DNA of 22,153 nucleotides from Candidatus Omnitrophota bacterium (GCA_020057015.1 JAGVGS010000147.1:1-22153), one strand, 5' to 3'; shown: positions 7,587 to 15,596, numbered from the stretch's first letter. Numbers and translations: made by a program. Notes: generated by a model not told the origin, from the letters alone.

Positions 7587-7675
7587 GCCGTCCCTGCCGG
7601 CTGGCCGCCTGGTCCAGCCACGCCGCACTCCTGTTTTCCGGCCATCGTCAGGTATGCTTGAAGTAGGGGCCTGCG

Positions 7676-8800
7676 ATGCGCATTTCTCGACGGTGGGTGC
7701 TGGCGCTTCTCTTAGCAGCCGGTGAAGCGGCTGCCGAGCCTATGCGCATTGGCACGACCTTCAGTCCTCGGCAATGCCGCTATCTGCAAGTGGACGCTCC
7801 GCGGACCCTGCAAGCGATCCTCCAGCATCCGTTCGATCTCATCCGCATCGCGGCGTATTGGGATGACCTCGAGCCGCAAGAGGGCGTATTTGATTTCAGC
7901 AGCCTCGACTGGCAGATCGCCCAGGCGCGCGCGAAGCAGGTGCCGGTGGTGCTCTGCGTCGGGATGAAGGCCCCTCGCTGGCCAGAGTATTTCATCCCAG
8001 CCTGGGCCCTGCGCCAACTGAAGCTGCGCAAGGGCGGCGAGGTCTCCGAGCACGCCTATTTGCGCGAGCGCACCCTGCGGTATCTTGAAGCGGTGGTGAC
8101 CCGCTACCGCGAGGAGGCCATCATCCGCTACTGGCAGGTGGAGAATGAGCCGCTGGACCGCACTGGTCCTGGCTTTTGGTGGATCAGCCCGGCCTTCTTA
8201 CAGCAAGAGGTCGCCTTAGTGCGCCGGCTGGACCCTGCCCACCGTCCCATCTTACTTACGACCGTGACCTATCCCAACCCGGCGCTGCGGTGGTTCATGT
8301 ATCTCTTTATCCGGCACAACACCATCGACGAGTCGCTGCGCCTGGGCGACATCCTGGGGGTGAATGTGTATCCGGTCGTGGGCCATCGCTGGTTCTTCAA
8401 GAAATCGTACACCTGGACCACGCCCGAGGAGCGCCGCGCATATTTGGTCAGCATTCTCCAGCGGGCCCACCGCTACCAGAAGGCCGTGTGGGTGACCGAA
8501 CTGCAAGCCGAGCCCTGGGAGCCGGACCACCTGGTCTACACCGAGCCGCGGCCCCCGCCGACAGCCGATCCGGCGCGCCTGTCGCAAAACATCGAGGAGC
8601 TGCGCGCCTTAGGGTTTCAGGCGGCCCTGCTCTGGGGCGCGGAGTACTGGGAGTTCCGGAGAGCGCAGTATCAAGACGCCGACTGGTGGCACGAAATCAG
8701 CAAGCTGCTCTACAAGCCCCCGATCCTGATGCCGCCGCTGCTGCGGGGCCTCGAGGCGCCCGGGTGGCCCCTCCCGGCCGGCCCGCCTGCTCTCGAGTAG
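7676..8800 (+). CDS. Exported clan GH-A glycoside hydrolase-like protein
   Basis: A signal peptide covers residues 1-20 (MRISRRWVLALLLAAGEAAA). The rest reads as a TIM barrel of clan GH-A (GH5/GH42-like): early strand FDLIRIAAYWDDLEPQEGVFDF, then VPVVLCVGMKAPRWPEYF, and the acid/base motif NEP with Glu158 (YWQVENEPL). A later strand, GDILGVNVYPV, precedes the nucleophile strand VWVTELQAEPW, with Glu275 the likely nucleophile. Both catalytic glutamates are present, so activity on a beta-linked glycan in the periplasm or outside is plausible; the substrate is unknown. A TATGCT -10-like element lies at 7653 without a clear -35. A terminator at 8875-8912 follows. Confidence 0.75.
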   Translation: MRISRRWVLALLLAAGEAAAEPMRIGTTFSPRQCRYLQVDAPRTLQAILQHPFDLIRIAAYWDDLEPQEGVFDFSSLDWQIAQARAKQVPVVLCVGMKAPRWPEYFIPAWALRQLKLRKGGEVSEHAYLRERTLRYLEAVVTRYREEAIIRYWQVENEPLDRTGPGFWWISPAFLQQEVALVRRLDPAHRPILLTTVTYPNPALRWFMYLFIRHNTIDESLRLGDILGVNVYPVVGHRWFFKKSYTWTTPEERRAYLVSILQRAHRYQKAVWVTELQAEPWEPDHLVYTEPRPPPTADPARLSQNIEELRALGFQAALLWGAEYWEFRRAQYQDADWWHEISKLLYKPPILMPPLLRGLEAPGWPLPAGPPALE

Positions 8801-8874
8801 TCGCTGCTTGTGTTCCGTCACGGGCCATGCTAGTGTACACACAAGTGACTTTCAGCTTTGACCGTGGTGCACAG

Positions 8875-8912
8875 GCCGTGGAGCTGTGAGCTGCTCCGCG
8901 GCTTTATTCTTT
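8875..8912 (+). terminator. Terminator between glycosidase gene and infA
   Basis: A 10-bp stem pairs 8875-8884 with 8893-8902 (one T-G wobble), with an 8-base loop and a following T-rich tract TTTATTCTTT. It ends the glycosidase transcript. Only 36 bp separate it from infA, which leaves little room for an infA promoter, so partial read-through or attenuation is possible. Confidence 0.7.
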
Positions 8913-8948
8913 GCGTTGCCTGCCTGACAACCGAAGGAACGTGCACCC

Positions 8949-9170
8949 ATGGCTAAAGAAGAAGGAGTCGGGATTGAAGGCTGCGTGGTCGAGCGCCTGC
9001 CCAATGCGCGCTTCTGGGTGGAAGTGATGGTGGGGCATCGCGTGCTGGCCTATGTCGCCGGCAAGATCCGCTGGCAGTCTTCCCGCATCTTAGAAGGCGA
9101 CCGGGTAGGCATGCTCCTCTCCCCCTATGATCTAACCCAGGGCCGCATCGTCTATTTGGTCCGGCGCTAA
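8949..9170 (+). CDS. infA: Translation initiation factor IF-1
   Basis: At 73 residues this is a full-length single S1/OB-fold protein of the IF-1 family. Diagnostic segments are MAKEE at the start, GCVVERLPNARFWVEV, VLAYVAGKIR, RILEGDRVGMLLSPYDLTQGRIVYLVRR. IF-1 binds the A site of the 30S subunit during initiation. The Trp residues at positions 18 and 40 are unusual but the core is intact. It is not next to ribosomal protein genes; instead it is followed 6 bp later by an acyl-ACP desaturase gene, so the two are probably co-transcribed. GAAGGAA lies about 10 bp before the ATG. Confidence 0.9.
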   Translation: MAKEEGVGIEGCVVERLPNARFWVEVMVGHRVLAYVAGKIRWQSSRILEGDRVGMLLSPYDLTQGRIVYLVRR

Positions 9171-9176
9171 ATCGGT

Positions 9177-10274
9177 ATGGCCGAAGAACCCGCACCGATA
9201 TCTCCTCTACCAGCCACCCCTGAGCTGCGCGCGCTGCAGCGGCGGCTTGACCGCCAAGAGGCCGCTCTCGCGGCCCAAGATCCCGCCATGCTGGAAGCCC
9301 ATAACCGGGTTATCCACGCCATGGAGGGGTTTGTCGAGCAGGAGCTCGGATGGCTGCGGCCGGTGCCCGAGGTGTGGCAGCCCAGCGACTTCCTGCCTGA
9401 TTTTGCCCTGGAGCGCTGGCCCGAGGCGCTGCAAGCGCTGCGCACGGCGGCCGCGGGCCTCTCCGATGATGTGCTCATCGTGCTGGTCGGTGACACGGTG
9501 ACCGAGGAAGCCTTGCCGGCGTATCAGACGATGATCAACCGGCACGCAGGCATGGCTGATGCGACCGGGGCCAGCGACAGTCCCTGGGCGCGATGGACGC
9601 GCGGCTGGACCGCCGAGGAGAACCGGCACGGCGATGTGCTGAACAAGTACTTGTTTCTCTCCGGCCGCGTGCAGATGCGCGCGGTGGAGCTGACCACGCA
9701 GCATCTCATCCGCAACGGCTTTGACCCCCAGACCGGCAACGACCCCTACAAGGGCTTGATCTACACGTCGTTTCAAGAGCGCGCCACACGCGTCTCCCAT
9801 GGCAACGTAGCCCAGGTGGCCCAGAAGAGCGGGGATGCGCTGCTGAGCAAATTATGCAACCTCGTGGCGGGCGATGAGGCGCGGCATGAGGAGGCCTACA
9901 AGCGTTTTGTCGGCAAGCTGATGGAGCTCGACCCCTCCGGGACGGTGATCGCGTTTGCTCAGATGATGAAGGCCAAAATTACCATGCCCGCGCGCCTGAT
10001 GGGCGGCCCAGGCGAGGATGATTTGTTCCAGCGCTTCTCGGTGGTGGCCCAGCGCCTGGGGGTGTACACGGCGCAGGATTACGTGCAGATCCTGCAGCAC
10101 TTGCTCGGCTTTTGGGGCGTGCCACGCCTGACCGGGCTCTTGCCCGAGGCCCGGAAAGCGCAGGAGTACCTCTGCGGTTTGCCTGCGCAGTATCAGCGTT
10201 TTGCCGAGCGCCTGAAAGGGCAGCGCCTGCTGCCGGCTGCCCCCTGGCAGTGGCTCTTCGGGCGCAGCGCCTGA
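9177..10274 (+). CDS. Acyl-ACP desaturase, plant stearoyl-ACP desaturase type
   Basis: All six di-iron ligands of soluble acyl-ACP desaturases can be placed: Glu110 (TEEALPAYQT), Glu148 and His151 (WTAEENRHGD), Glu200 (YTSFQERAT), Glu233 and His236 (GDEARHEEAY). Whole segments resemble plastid enzymes (LNKYLFLSGRV, FAQMMKAKITMPARLM, AQRLGVYTAQDY). The length (365) is that of the plant mature enzyme. It introduces a cis double bond into ACP-bound acyl chains using O2 and reduced ferredoxin, making unsaturated lipids aerobically. The N-terminal 25 residues are not conserved. The gene starts 6 bp after infA, so translation is probably coupled. Regiospecificity cannot be read off. Confidence 0.93.
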   Translation: MAEEPAPISPLPATPELRALQRRLDRQEAALAAQDPAMLEAHNRVIHAMEGFVEQELGWLRPVPEVWQPSDFLPDFALERWPEALQALRTAAAGLSDDVLIVLVGDTVTEEALPAYQTMINRHAGMADATGASDSPWARWTRGWTAEENRHGDVLNKYLFLSGRVQMRAVELTTQHLIRNGFDPQTGNDPYKGLIYTSFQERATRVSHGNVAQVAQKSGDALLSKLCNLVAGDEARHEEAYKRFVGKLMELDPSGTVIAFAQMMKAKITMPARLMGGPGEDDLFQRFSVVAQRLGVYTAQDYVQILQHLLGFWGVPRLTGLLPEARKAQEYLCGLPAQYQRFAERLKGQRLLPAAPWQWLFGRSA

Positions 10275-10296
10275 TTGCCCCGCTGTCCCCCGTGCG

Positions 10297-10325
10297 TTGA
10301 CCGGATGCCGCAGGTGGTGTAACGT
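10297..10325 (+). promoter_or_regulatory. Possible trxA promoter
   Basis: TTGACC at 10297-10302 is 17 bp from TAACGT at 10320-10325. The -35 is good and the -10 poor. It lies in the 110-bp gap before trxA, where a promoter is expected. Transcription would start near 10332. Confidence 0.4.
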
Positions 10326-10384
10326 GTAAGCACGCGCATGGCCGCGCGACCCATCAGCGCACACTAACGGCGGAGGCATAAGCA

Positions 10385-10714
10385 ATGGCAGGCCAGACGG
10401 TCGAGTTTACCGAAACCAACTTTGATCAAGAAGTCCTGCAAGCCCCCACCCCGGTGCTGGTCGACATGTGGGCCGCTTGGTGCGGCCCCTGCCGCATGGT
10501 GGCCCCGGTGGTCGAGGAGTTTGCCGGCAAGTACCAGGGGAAGGTCAAGATCGGCAAGCTCAACGTCGATGACCACCCTGCGGTGGCCGGGCAGTACCGC
10601 ATCATGAACATCCCCACCCTGCTGCTCTTCAAGGGCGGCAGCGAGGTCGACCGCATCGTCGGCGTCGTGCCGAAAGAGGAGCTGGCGCGCCGCATCGAGC
10701 GCGTGATCGGCTAG
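10385..10714 (+). CDS. trxA: Thioredoxin
   Basis: The 109-residue protein is a canonical thioredoxin: active site WCGPC with Cys33 and Cys36, preceding strand PVLVDMWAAW, and the cis-proline loop NIPTLLLF. There is no signal peptide, so it is the cytoplasmic dithiol reductant reduced by thioredoxin reductase. GGCGGAGG lies about 7 bp before the ATG. purN begins 11 bp after its stop, so the two genes are probably in one operon. Confidence 0.95.
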   Translation: MAGQTVEFTETNFDQEVLQAPTPVLVDMWAAWCGPCRMVAPVVEEFAGKYQGKVKIGKLNVDDHPAVAGQYRIMNIPTLLLFKGGSEVDRIVGVVPKEELARRIERVIG

Positions 10715-10725
10715 AAAGGCTCTGC

Positions 10726-11352
10726 GTGCGCCGCCCAACCGGTGTGCCTGCCCTGGCGGTGCTCTGCTCCGGCCAGGGGACCAATCTGCAGGCCCTCCTG
10801 GAGGCCACCCGCACGGGCCGTCTGCGCGCGCGCGTGGCGGTGGTCATCAGCGATCGCGCCGCATCCAACGCGTTGGCACGAGCGACGCGTGCCGGGATTG
10901 AGGCGCACTTTGTAGACCCCAAAGCCTATCCTTCGCGCGGCGAGTTCGAGCAGGTGCTCCTCACGCTCTGCGCCGCCCACCGCGTGCGCGCGGTCTGCCT
11001 AGCGGGCTTCATGCGGCTGCTCTCGCCCGTGTTCGTGCGGCCGTATGCCGGCCGTCTCCTGAACATCCACCCCGCACTCTTGCCGGCGTTTCCCGGGGCG
11101 CATGCCATCCGTGATGCGCTCGCTTGGGGGGCCAAAGTGACCGGGGTCACCGTCCACCTCGTCGATGAGGAAGTAGACCACGGGCCGATTCTGCTGCAGG
11201 AGCTGGTGCGGATAGCCCCGGGGGAGACGGAGGCAAGTTTGCTGAAGAAACTGCACCGCGTGGAGCACCGGCTGTACCCGCAAGCCCTGCGGCAGGTGTT
11301 GGCCGGCCGCGTGCGGCTGACGGGCCGAGTGGCGCGCCTTACGGGCGCTTGA
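10726..11352 (+). CDS. purN: Phosphoribosylglycinamide formyltransferase
   Basis: The 208-residue product carries the GART signature elements: substrate loop SGQGTNLQALLEA (residues 15-27), catalytic Asn113 and His115 in NIHPALLPAFPG, and Asp151 in VDEEVDHGPILLQ. It transfers a formyl group from 10-formyl-THF to GAR in step three of purine synthesis. Translation starts at GTG 10726, with AAAGG 7 bp upstream and only 11 bp from the trxA stop. The 3' end overlaps by 14 bp the convergent lipoprotein gene on the other strand. Confidence 0.93.
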   Translation: MRRPTGVPALAVLCSGQGTNLQALLEATRTGRLRARVAVVISDRAASNALARATRAGIEAHFVDPKAYPSRGEFEQVLLTLCAAHRVRAVCLAGFMRLLSPVFVRPYAGRLLNIHPALLPAFPGAHAIRDALAWGAKVTGVTVHLVDEEVDHGPILLQELVRIAPGETEASLLKKLHRVEHRLYPQALRQVLAGRVRLTGRVARLTGA

Positions 11353-12187
11353 TCACGAGATCGAGCTGGGCCCTGGGCAGCAGCAGATGCCGCCCGGTGA
11401 TAGGGTGGATCAGGCGCACGGCGTTGAAATTCTCGAAGCGGTAGTTGGCGAGGACCTCGGTTACGACGCTGGTGGAGGTCTGAAACACCTGCTGGAGGGT
11501 GGTGTCATCCAGCGGCTTCTCTTGGGTGGAGGGGTTCACGTTCAGCGTGAACGCAAACTCCCCATCGGTAAACTGCCCCAGACACCGGCCCACCACGACC
11601 TGCCCGGAGAGCTCCAGTTCCTCGATCAGCGCTTGCTGGATGCGTTTGGCTGCCTGCCAGCTCAGAAACTCCTCCAGCCGGATATTCTCGGGCGGCTGAG
11701 GGGCAGCTGGCGGAGGCTCTACCGTCTGCAGGTCCAGCACGGTGCGCGCAAACAGCTCCTCCGGCCCGATCATGCTCGCGTTCGCCCGCCGGATGTCATC
11801 CATGTAGCGCACCAGGTGTACGTAGAGGCCGGGCAGCCCCGGATCGCTGACCACGACCGCATAAAAGCGGATATCCGCATCCGAGCTGAGAATCACGCGG
11901 TGGATGGCCTGGACCGTATCGCCGACCACCGTATCAAACTGCGAGCCCATGCCGACCTGTCCCTCGGCCTGCAGCAGCATCTCCGGCTGGTGCACCTGCA
12001 CGCCCACCGTGTGGTCGACGAAGGTGACGGTCGCGCGGACATGCGCTTCCTGAAGGAGAGTGAGGAGCCCCTCGACAACGCGGTCTTTAGGGTAGGAGGG
12101 CGCCACGGCGCAACTGGCCACGCCCGCTAAGAGACTCAGGCCAAGCAGCACTCCGCGAACCGGCAGCACACGGTGGACGCAGGCCAT
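11339..12187 (-). CDS. Lipoprotein of unknown function, coupled to the FtsH-like gene
   Basis: The first 26 residues form a lipoprotein signal ending in lipobox VASC (Cys26). The 282-residue protein has no family I recognise. It contains an alpha/beta stretch (VRATVTFVDHTVGVQVHQPEM, HRVILSSDADIRFYAVVVSDP), a Pro-rich linker at about 155-165 (EPPPAAPQPPE), and a C-terminal domain with VVVGRCLGQFTDGEFAFTLNVN and a closing LPRAQLDLVIKRP. The ATG at 12187 is served by AGGAGG, which overlaps the TAG stop of the upstream FtsH-like gene, so translation is likely coupled. The product may be a membrane-anchored partner or regulator of that protease; this is inference from position only. The gene tail overlaps purN by 14 bp. 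Confidence 0.75.
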   Translation of the reverse strand: MACVHRVLPVRGVLLGLSLLAGVASCAVAPSYPKDRVVEGLLTLLQEAHVRATVTFVDHTVGVQVHQPEMLLQAEGQVGMGSQFDTVVGDTVQAIHRVILSSDADIRFYAVVVSDPGLPGLYVHLVRYMDDIRRANASMIGPEELFARTVLDLQTVEPPPAAPQPPENIRLEEFLSWQAAKRIQQALIEELELSGQVVVGRCLGQFTDGEFAFTLNVNPSTQEKPLDDTTLQQVFQTSTSVVTEVLANYRFENFNAVRLIHPITGRHLLLPRAQLDLVIKRP

Positions 12188-12196
12188 CGCATCCTC

Positions 12197-13879
12197 CTAC
12201 GCAGCCCTCGGGGCGGTGGGCGGCGTGCGCTGCTTGCCATGCTCGGCAAAAATCGCCTCGATCTCGTCGTATTCCAGCTCGTCGCGCTTCAAGAGCTCCT
12301 CGGTGAAGCGCTCCAGCAGCGCGTCCTCCTGGCGCAGCAGCTGCTCGGCGTCCTGCATGCATTGCGTCAGGATCTGCTGGGTTTCATTGTTGAGCCGCTC
12401 CTTCACGCTGTCGGAGAGGTGGTCGCCCGTGCCGCCGGCGCGGAATTTCCACGAGCCCGTGAGCATCTCGTAGTTGCCGATGAAGCCGTTGGTGCCCATG
12501 CCCAGGGTCCAGACCATCTGGTGCGCGATGCCGGTGGCGTGCGGGAAGTCTCCGCCGACGCCATCCGAGGTGGAGCCGCACTTGAGTTTCTCGGCCACGT
12601 AGCCGGCCAGCGCTACGGTGATGTTGGCCATCAGGCGCTCGCGGCTGTTGAGCTTCAGCTCCTCGCGGGGCACGTGGTAGACCACCCCGTGCGTGCCGCC
12701 GCGGCGCGAAATGATCGAGGCCTTGAAGACGTCGTCTGTCGGGTGCAAGAGATAGGTGGTGACCAGATGGCCCGACTCGTGGTAGGCCACGCGCCGTCGC
12801 TCCGCCGGAGCGAGCTTTTGGTGGATCTTGAACCCGAGGTCGATGCGCTCCAGCGCCTCGGAGAGGTCCTTCTGGGTGACCTCGACGCGCTTATGGCGGG
12901 TGGCGATGAGTGCGCCTTCCTTGACCAGGTTTTCAATGTCCGCGGCTGAGTGGTAGACGGTGCGGCGTGCTAAGCGCCCCACATCCACGCTGGTATCGGA
13001 TTTTACCTTCCCGAGGTAATACTGGAGCAGCTTTTCCCGGTCTGCCAGCCCCGGCCGATCGACGTAGATCTTGCGATCCAAGCGCCCGGGGCGCAACAGG
13101 GCCGCATCGAGCACCGTCTCTTCGGCGTTGGTCGCCCCGATCACGACGATGTTGTGGCGCATGGTTTCCAGCCCGTCGATCTGCACCAGCAGCTCGTTGA
13201 CGGTATTGTTGTGCTCGGTTTGCGCGCCGAACCCCAGGTCGCTGCGGCGCGAAGAGCCCACCGCATCGAGTTCATCGATGAAAATGATGCAGCCCCCATC
13301 GGTGCGGGCCAGTTGGCGGGCCTTGGCGAAGAGCTTGCGCACGCGGCCCGGCCCGGTGCCCACGAACACCTCCACAAACTCCGAGCCGGAAGCGGCGATG
13401 AAGGGCAGGCCGGATTCGGTGGCGATGGCCTTGGCGAGGTACGTCTTGCCGCAGCCGGGCGGCCCGGAGAGCAGCACGCCGCGCAGCACCTTGCCGCCGA
13501 TTTGGGTGACGCGGACATGGTCGCGCAGCAGCTCGACCACTTCCCAGGCCTCCATCTTAGCCTCTTCCATGCCGATCACGTCGGTCCACTTGATGCTGAC
13601 CTTATCGCCCTTCACGGCGCTTTTCGCAAACTGGAACATCCCGCCGCTCATGAAGGCCTGCTTGTACAGGAAGACGAAGGCGACGGCGCTCAAGATCGCC
13701 GACAAGGGGGTGAGCGACGTGAAGGCCATGATGTAGGAGCGCTGGTACGAGTCGAGGTGGCCCAGCGCGATGATGGGCCAGATCAGTGAGGCGAGGAGGA
13801 TCAGCGCGACCAGGATCTTGACCCAGTGGATCTCGAAAAACAGCTGCGTGCGTTGAATTGGATTGAGCTTGCGCTTCAT
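12197..13879 (-). CDS. FtsH-like membrane AAA+ zinc protease with short periplasmic loop
   Basis: The order of parts is FtsH: two transmembrane helices, an AAA+ module and an M41 peptidase. Walker A is GPPGCGKT (139-146), Walker B IIFIDELDA (198-206), and the pore loop is FVEVFVG (168-174). The second region of homology has the arginine fingers (LLRPGRLDR), and the zinc site is HESGH (367-371) with Asp444 (VGGDF) as third ligand. All catalytic residues are kept. The unusual part is the N-terminus: helices at about 20-40 and 54-73 leave only about 13 residues outside, where FtsH usually has a periplasmic domain of some 70. The protein (560) is correspondingly short. It should extract and degrade membrane or cytoplasmic proteins using ATP. 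The lipoprotein gene follows directly. Confidence 0.9.
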   Translation of the reverse strand: MKRKLNPIQRTQLFFEIHWVKILVALILLASLIWPIIALGHLDSYQRSYIMAFTSLTPLSAILSAVAFVFLYKQAFMSGGMFQFAKSAVKGDKVSIKWTDVIGMEEAKMEAWEVVELLRDHVRVTQIGGKVLRGVLLSGPPGCGKTYLAKAIATESGLPFIAASGSEFVEVFVGTGPGRVRKLFAKARQLARTDGGCIIFIDELDAVGSSRRSDLGFGAQTEHNNTVNELLVQIDGLETMRHNIVVIGATNAEETVLDAALLRPGRLDRKIYVDRPGLADREKLLQYYLGKVKSDTSVDVGRLARRTVYHSAADIENLVKEGALIATRHKRVEVTQKDLSEALERIDLGFKIHQKLAPAERRRVAYHESGHLVTTYLLHPTDDVFKASIISRRGGTHGVVYHVPREELKLNSRERLMANITVALAGYVAEKLKCGSTSDGVGGDFPHATGIAHQMVWTLGMGTNGFIGNYEMLTGSWKFRAGGTGDHLSDSVKERLNNETQQILTQCMQDAEQLLRQEDALLERFTEELLKRDELEYDEIEAIFAEHGKQRTPPTAPRAA

Positions 13880-13984
13880 GGTGTAGGGCCCTCGGGGGTG
13901 CTCCTCCGTCGACGAGCTATGTAACCGTGAGTAACTATATCATATTTTACGGGGTGGCGAACAGGGCAATGGCAAGCGGCGGCG

Positions 13985-15394
13985 TCAGGAGAGGGTGCAG
14001 ACGTCGAGGCACTCGATTTCCCGCCAGGCTAGTAAGTCAAACTCCACCAGGTTCTCGGTGGAGTTCGTCTGCTCGGCATCCGTGAGCAGCAGGGAATTCG
14101 TGGCGATCGTGACTTGGTCGGCGATGATCGCCCCTCGCATGGTGGTTTTCAAGGCAACATTGGTCGATCCGGAAACAAGGACGGTGCCCTGAGGGTTGTA
14201 CACGAGCCCTCGAAAGTCCGTCGTGTTGCCGATGTCGATAGTGCGGTTACCGGAGGCCTTGAGCTGGAAATTCTTGTAGGTGCTCCCCGTCGTGTTGATA
14301 AGCGCCCCGTTGCGGATGAGGATGTTGCCGTTGGCGATGATGGTGACGTTTTTCCCCGGGACGATGCCCAGGGTATTGCCGGTGCCTAACGCAAAATCTG
14401 TAGTGCTGGTGCTGGAGGTGGTGACCTTCACGTCCCCACCGCCAAAGGAGAGCGTGTTGCTGCTGCCTGTGTTGATGGAATACAGCGCCAGCGTGCTGAC
14501 TTGTGTGGCATCGCCGCTAAAGTTGACCGTGCAATTGGTCGGGGTGTTCAGGGTGGTAAAGGGAAAAGCGACATAGGGGGCATTGCAAGTCGCTCCCGGC
14601 ACGCAATAGTTCAGGGTGCGATCAGGATCGGTGTCGCAGACCGAAATCAGCATGGGGTTGGTGTTGGCCACCGCGGGATTGGCTGGCACGGCCGCCGGCG
14701 CAGGTGGCGGGGTGACATCGTCGCACCGGCCGGCGCTCGCCCCGCTGCCGCAGGTCACCCCTCCGCCAATACTCCCGGTGGCGCCCTGGGTGATGTAAGA
14801 GCCTGCGGTGATCGCCACGGTACTATACGGGTTGGGCACGACCGCGTTACCGTACAAATGCGCGCTCGTGTTAAACTCGATGGCCTCGGCCCCGGCCTGC
14901 GTCGAGGTGCCGTTGGTTTGGATGATGGTCGGCCCGCCGGCATAGCCCTCGATGCCCGCGCTGGTCTGGAGCTTGATTTTGGTGACGCCAAACGCGGCGC
15001 TGGTCTGGAGCGCTGCGATCGGCTCGATGGCTGTGACTTCCAGCATCCGATGCGAGGTGGGAGGAGAGATCACGCGAATCCGCCAGATGGTCGCGTCTTG
15101 AGGGTTGGGGCCCATGTTCGTGGCCAAGCAGACGTTCGGAAACGGGGATGCGGTGGAAGGGCATTTATTAGTTGCGTGAGTTTGCACGTTCCGCAGGACC
15201 TGATCCAGCACGGCTTCAGCTTGATGGAAATCTTGCATCCCGGTGACTTGGCGGGTGGCGTTTCGTATTTCACCAGCACCCCGGACCATGCCGGCTTGCA
15301 GCAGGATAGAGGCGCCCACAACGGCCCAGACCGCGATGAAAAACATATACCCGCGCTCTGAAGTCTTAGCGAACTTGCGTGTGCCTAATTGCAT
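13985..15394 (-). CDS. PilX-like secreted/pilus-associated surface protein
   Basis: A short basic start (residues 1-14, ending SERG) leads into one hydrophobic helix at about 17-37 and then an amphipathic stretch, the arrangement of type IV pilus minor pilins of the PilX kind. The rest of the 469 residues is Thr/Ser/Asn/Gly-rich and beta-like, with a Pro/Ala-rich linker near 230-245. At about 360-450 there are tandem short strands (NVTIIANGNILIRNGALINTTG, NRTIDIGNTTDFRGLVYNPQGTV) typical of beta-solenoid surface proteins. Eight or so cysteines, mostly between about 80 and 300, could form disulphides. It is probably exported through a pilin-type pathway and displayed outside. The upstream c-di-GMP riboswitch supports a role in attachment. 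Family assignment is tentative. Confidence 0.6.
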   Translation of the reverse strand: MQLGTRKFAKTSERGYMFFIAVWAVVGASILLQAGMVRGAGEIRNATRQVTGMQDFHQAEAVLDQVLRNVQTHATNKCPSTASPFPNVCLATNMGPNPQDATIWRIRVISPPTSHRMLEVTAIEPIAALQTSAAFGVTKIKLQTSAGIEGYAGGPTIIQTNGTSTQAGAEAIEFNTSAHLYGNAVVPNPYSTVAITAGSYITQGATGSIGGGVTCGSGASAGRCDDVTPPPAPAAVPANPAVANTNPMLISVCDTDPDRTLNYCVPGATCNAPYVAFPFTTLNTPTNCTVNFSGDATQVSTLALYSINTGSSNTLSFGGGDVKVTTSSTSTTDFALGTGNTLGIVPGKNVTIIANGNILIRNGALINTTGSTYKNFQLKASGNRTIDIGNTTDFRGLVYNPQGTVLVSGSTNVALKTTMRGAIIADQVTIATNSLLLTDAEQTNSTENLVEFDLLAWREIECLDVCTLS

Positions 15395-15414
15395 GCGCCC
15401 CCCATAAGAGAAAA

Positions 15415-15438
15415 GCCGAGTCCCCTAGCGAACTCGGC
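15415..15438 (-). terminator. Riboswitch expression-platform terminator
   Basis: On the minus strand GCCGAGT (15438-15432) pairs with ACTCGGC (15421-15415) across a 10-base loop and is followed by TTTTCTCTT. Its 5' arm overlaps the last bases of the c-di-GMP aptamer, so aptamer folding and terminator formation should compete. It lies just upstream of the PilX-like gene start at 15394. Confidence 0.75.
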
Positions 15439-15545
15439 AACCCGGCTATCTCCTGCGTGCAGCTACGGCAGCCCGGCGATCTTCAGGAGACCCGTGGCTT
15501 TGCGTCCCCACCTCACGATGGGTTTGCCCGGCGCCTCGCGGCGCC
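15434..15545 (-). promoter_or_regulatory. Cyclic-di-GMP-I (GEMM) riboswitch aptamer
   Basis: Read on the minus strand the leader contains GGGCAAACC (15529-15521), a CCCATC stem closed by a GUGA GNRA tetraloop, and GGACGCAAAGCC (15507-15496). A second helix follows in which TCTCCTG (15490-15484) pairs with CAGGAGA (15455-15449), and the aptamer ends AGCCGGGUUGCCGA. These are the conserved features of the GEMM-I fold. The base before the GGC of the first helix is G, as in c-di-GMP rather than cGAMP sensors. A GGCGCC-GCGA-GGCGCC hairpin sits at the 5' end. The outermost closing helix was not verified by eye. Confidence 0.85.
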
Positions 15546-15596
15546 GCCCGCCTGGTTCAAGGGCGGATTTCTCGTCCCACAACCCGTACGAACAAA

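Noticed and set aside
7599..7619. GGCTGG/CCAGCC hairpin after the membrane-protein gene as a terminator
   Set aside because: Six-base-pair stem with no following T-run.
15434..15545. cGAMP-selective (GEMM-Ib) variant of the riboswitch
   Set aside because: The specificity position before the GGC of the first helix reads G, as in c-di-GMP sensors; only ligand assays would settle it.
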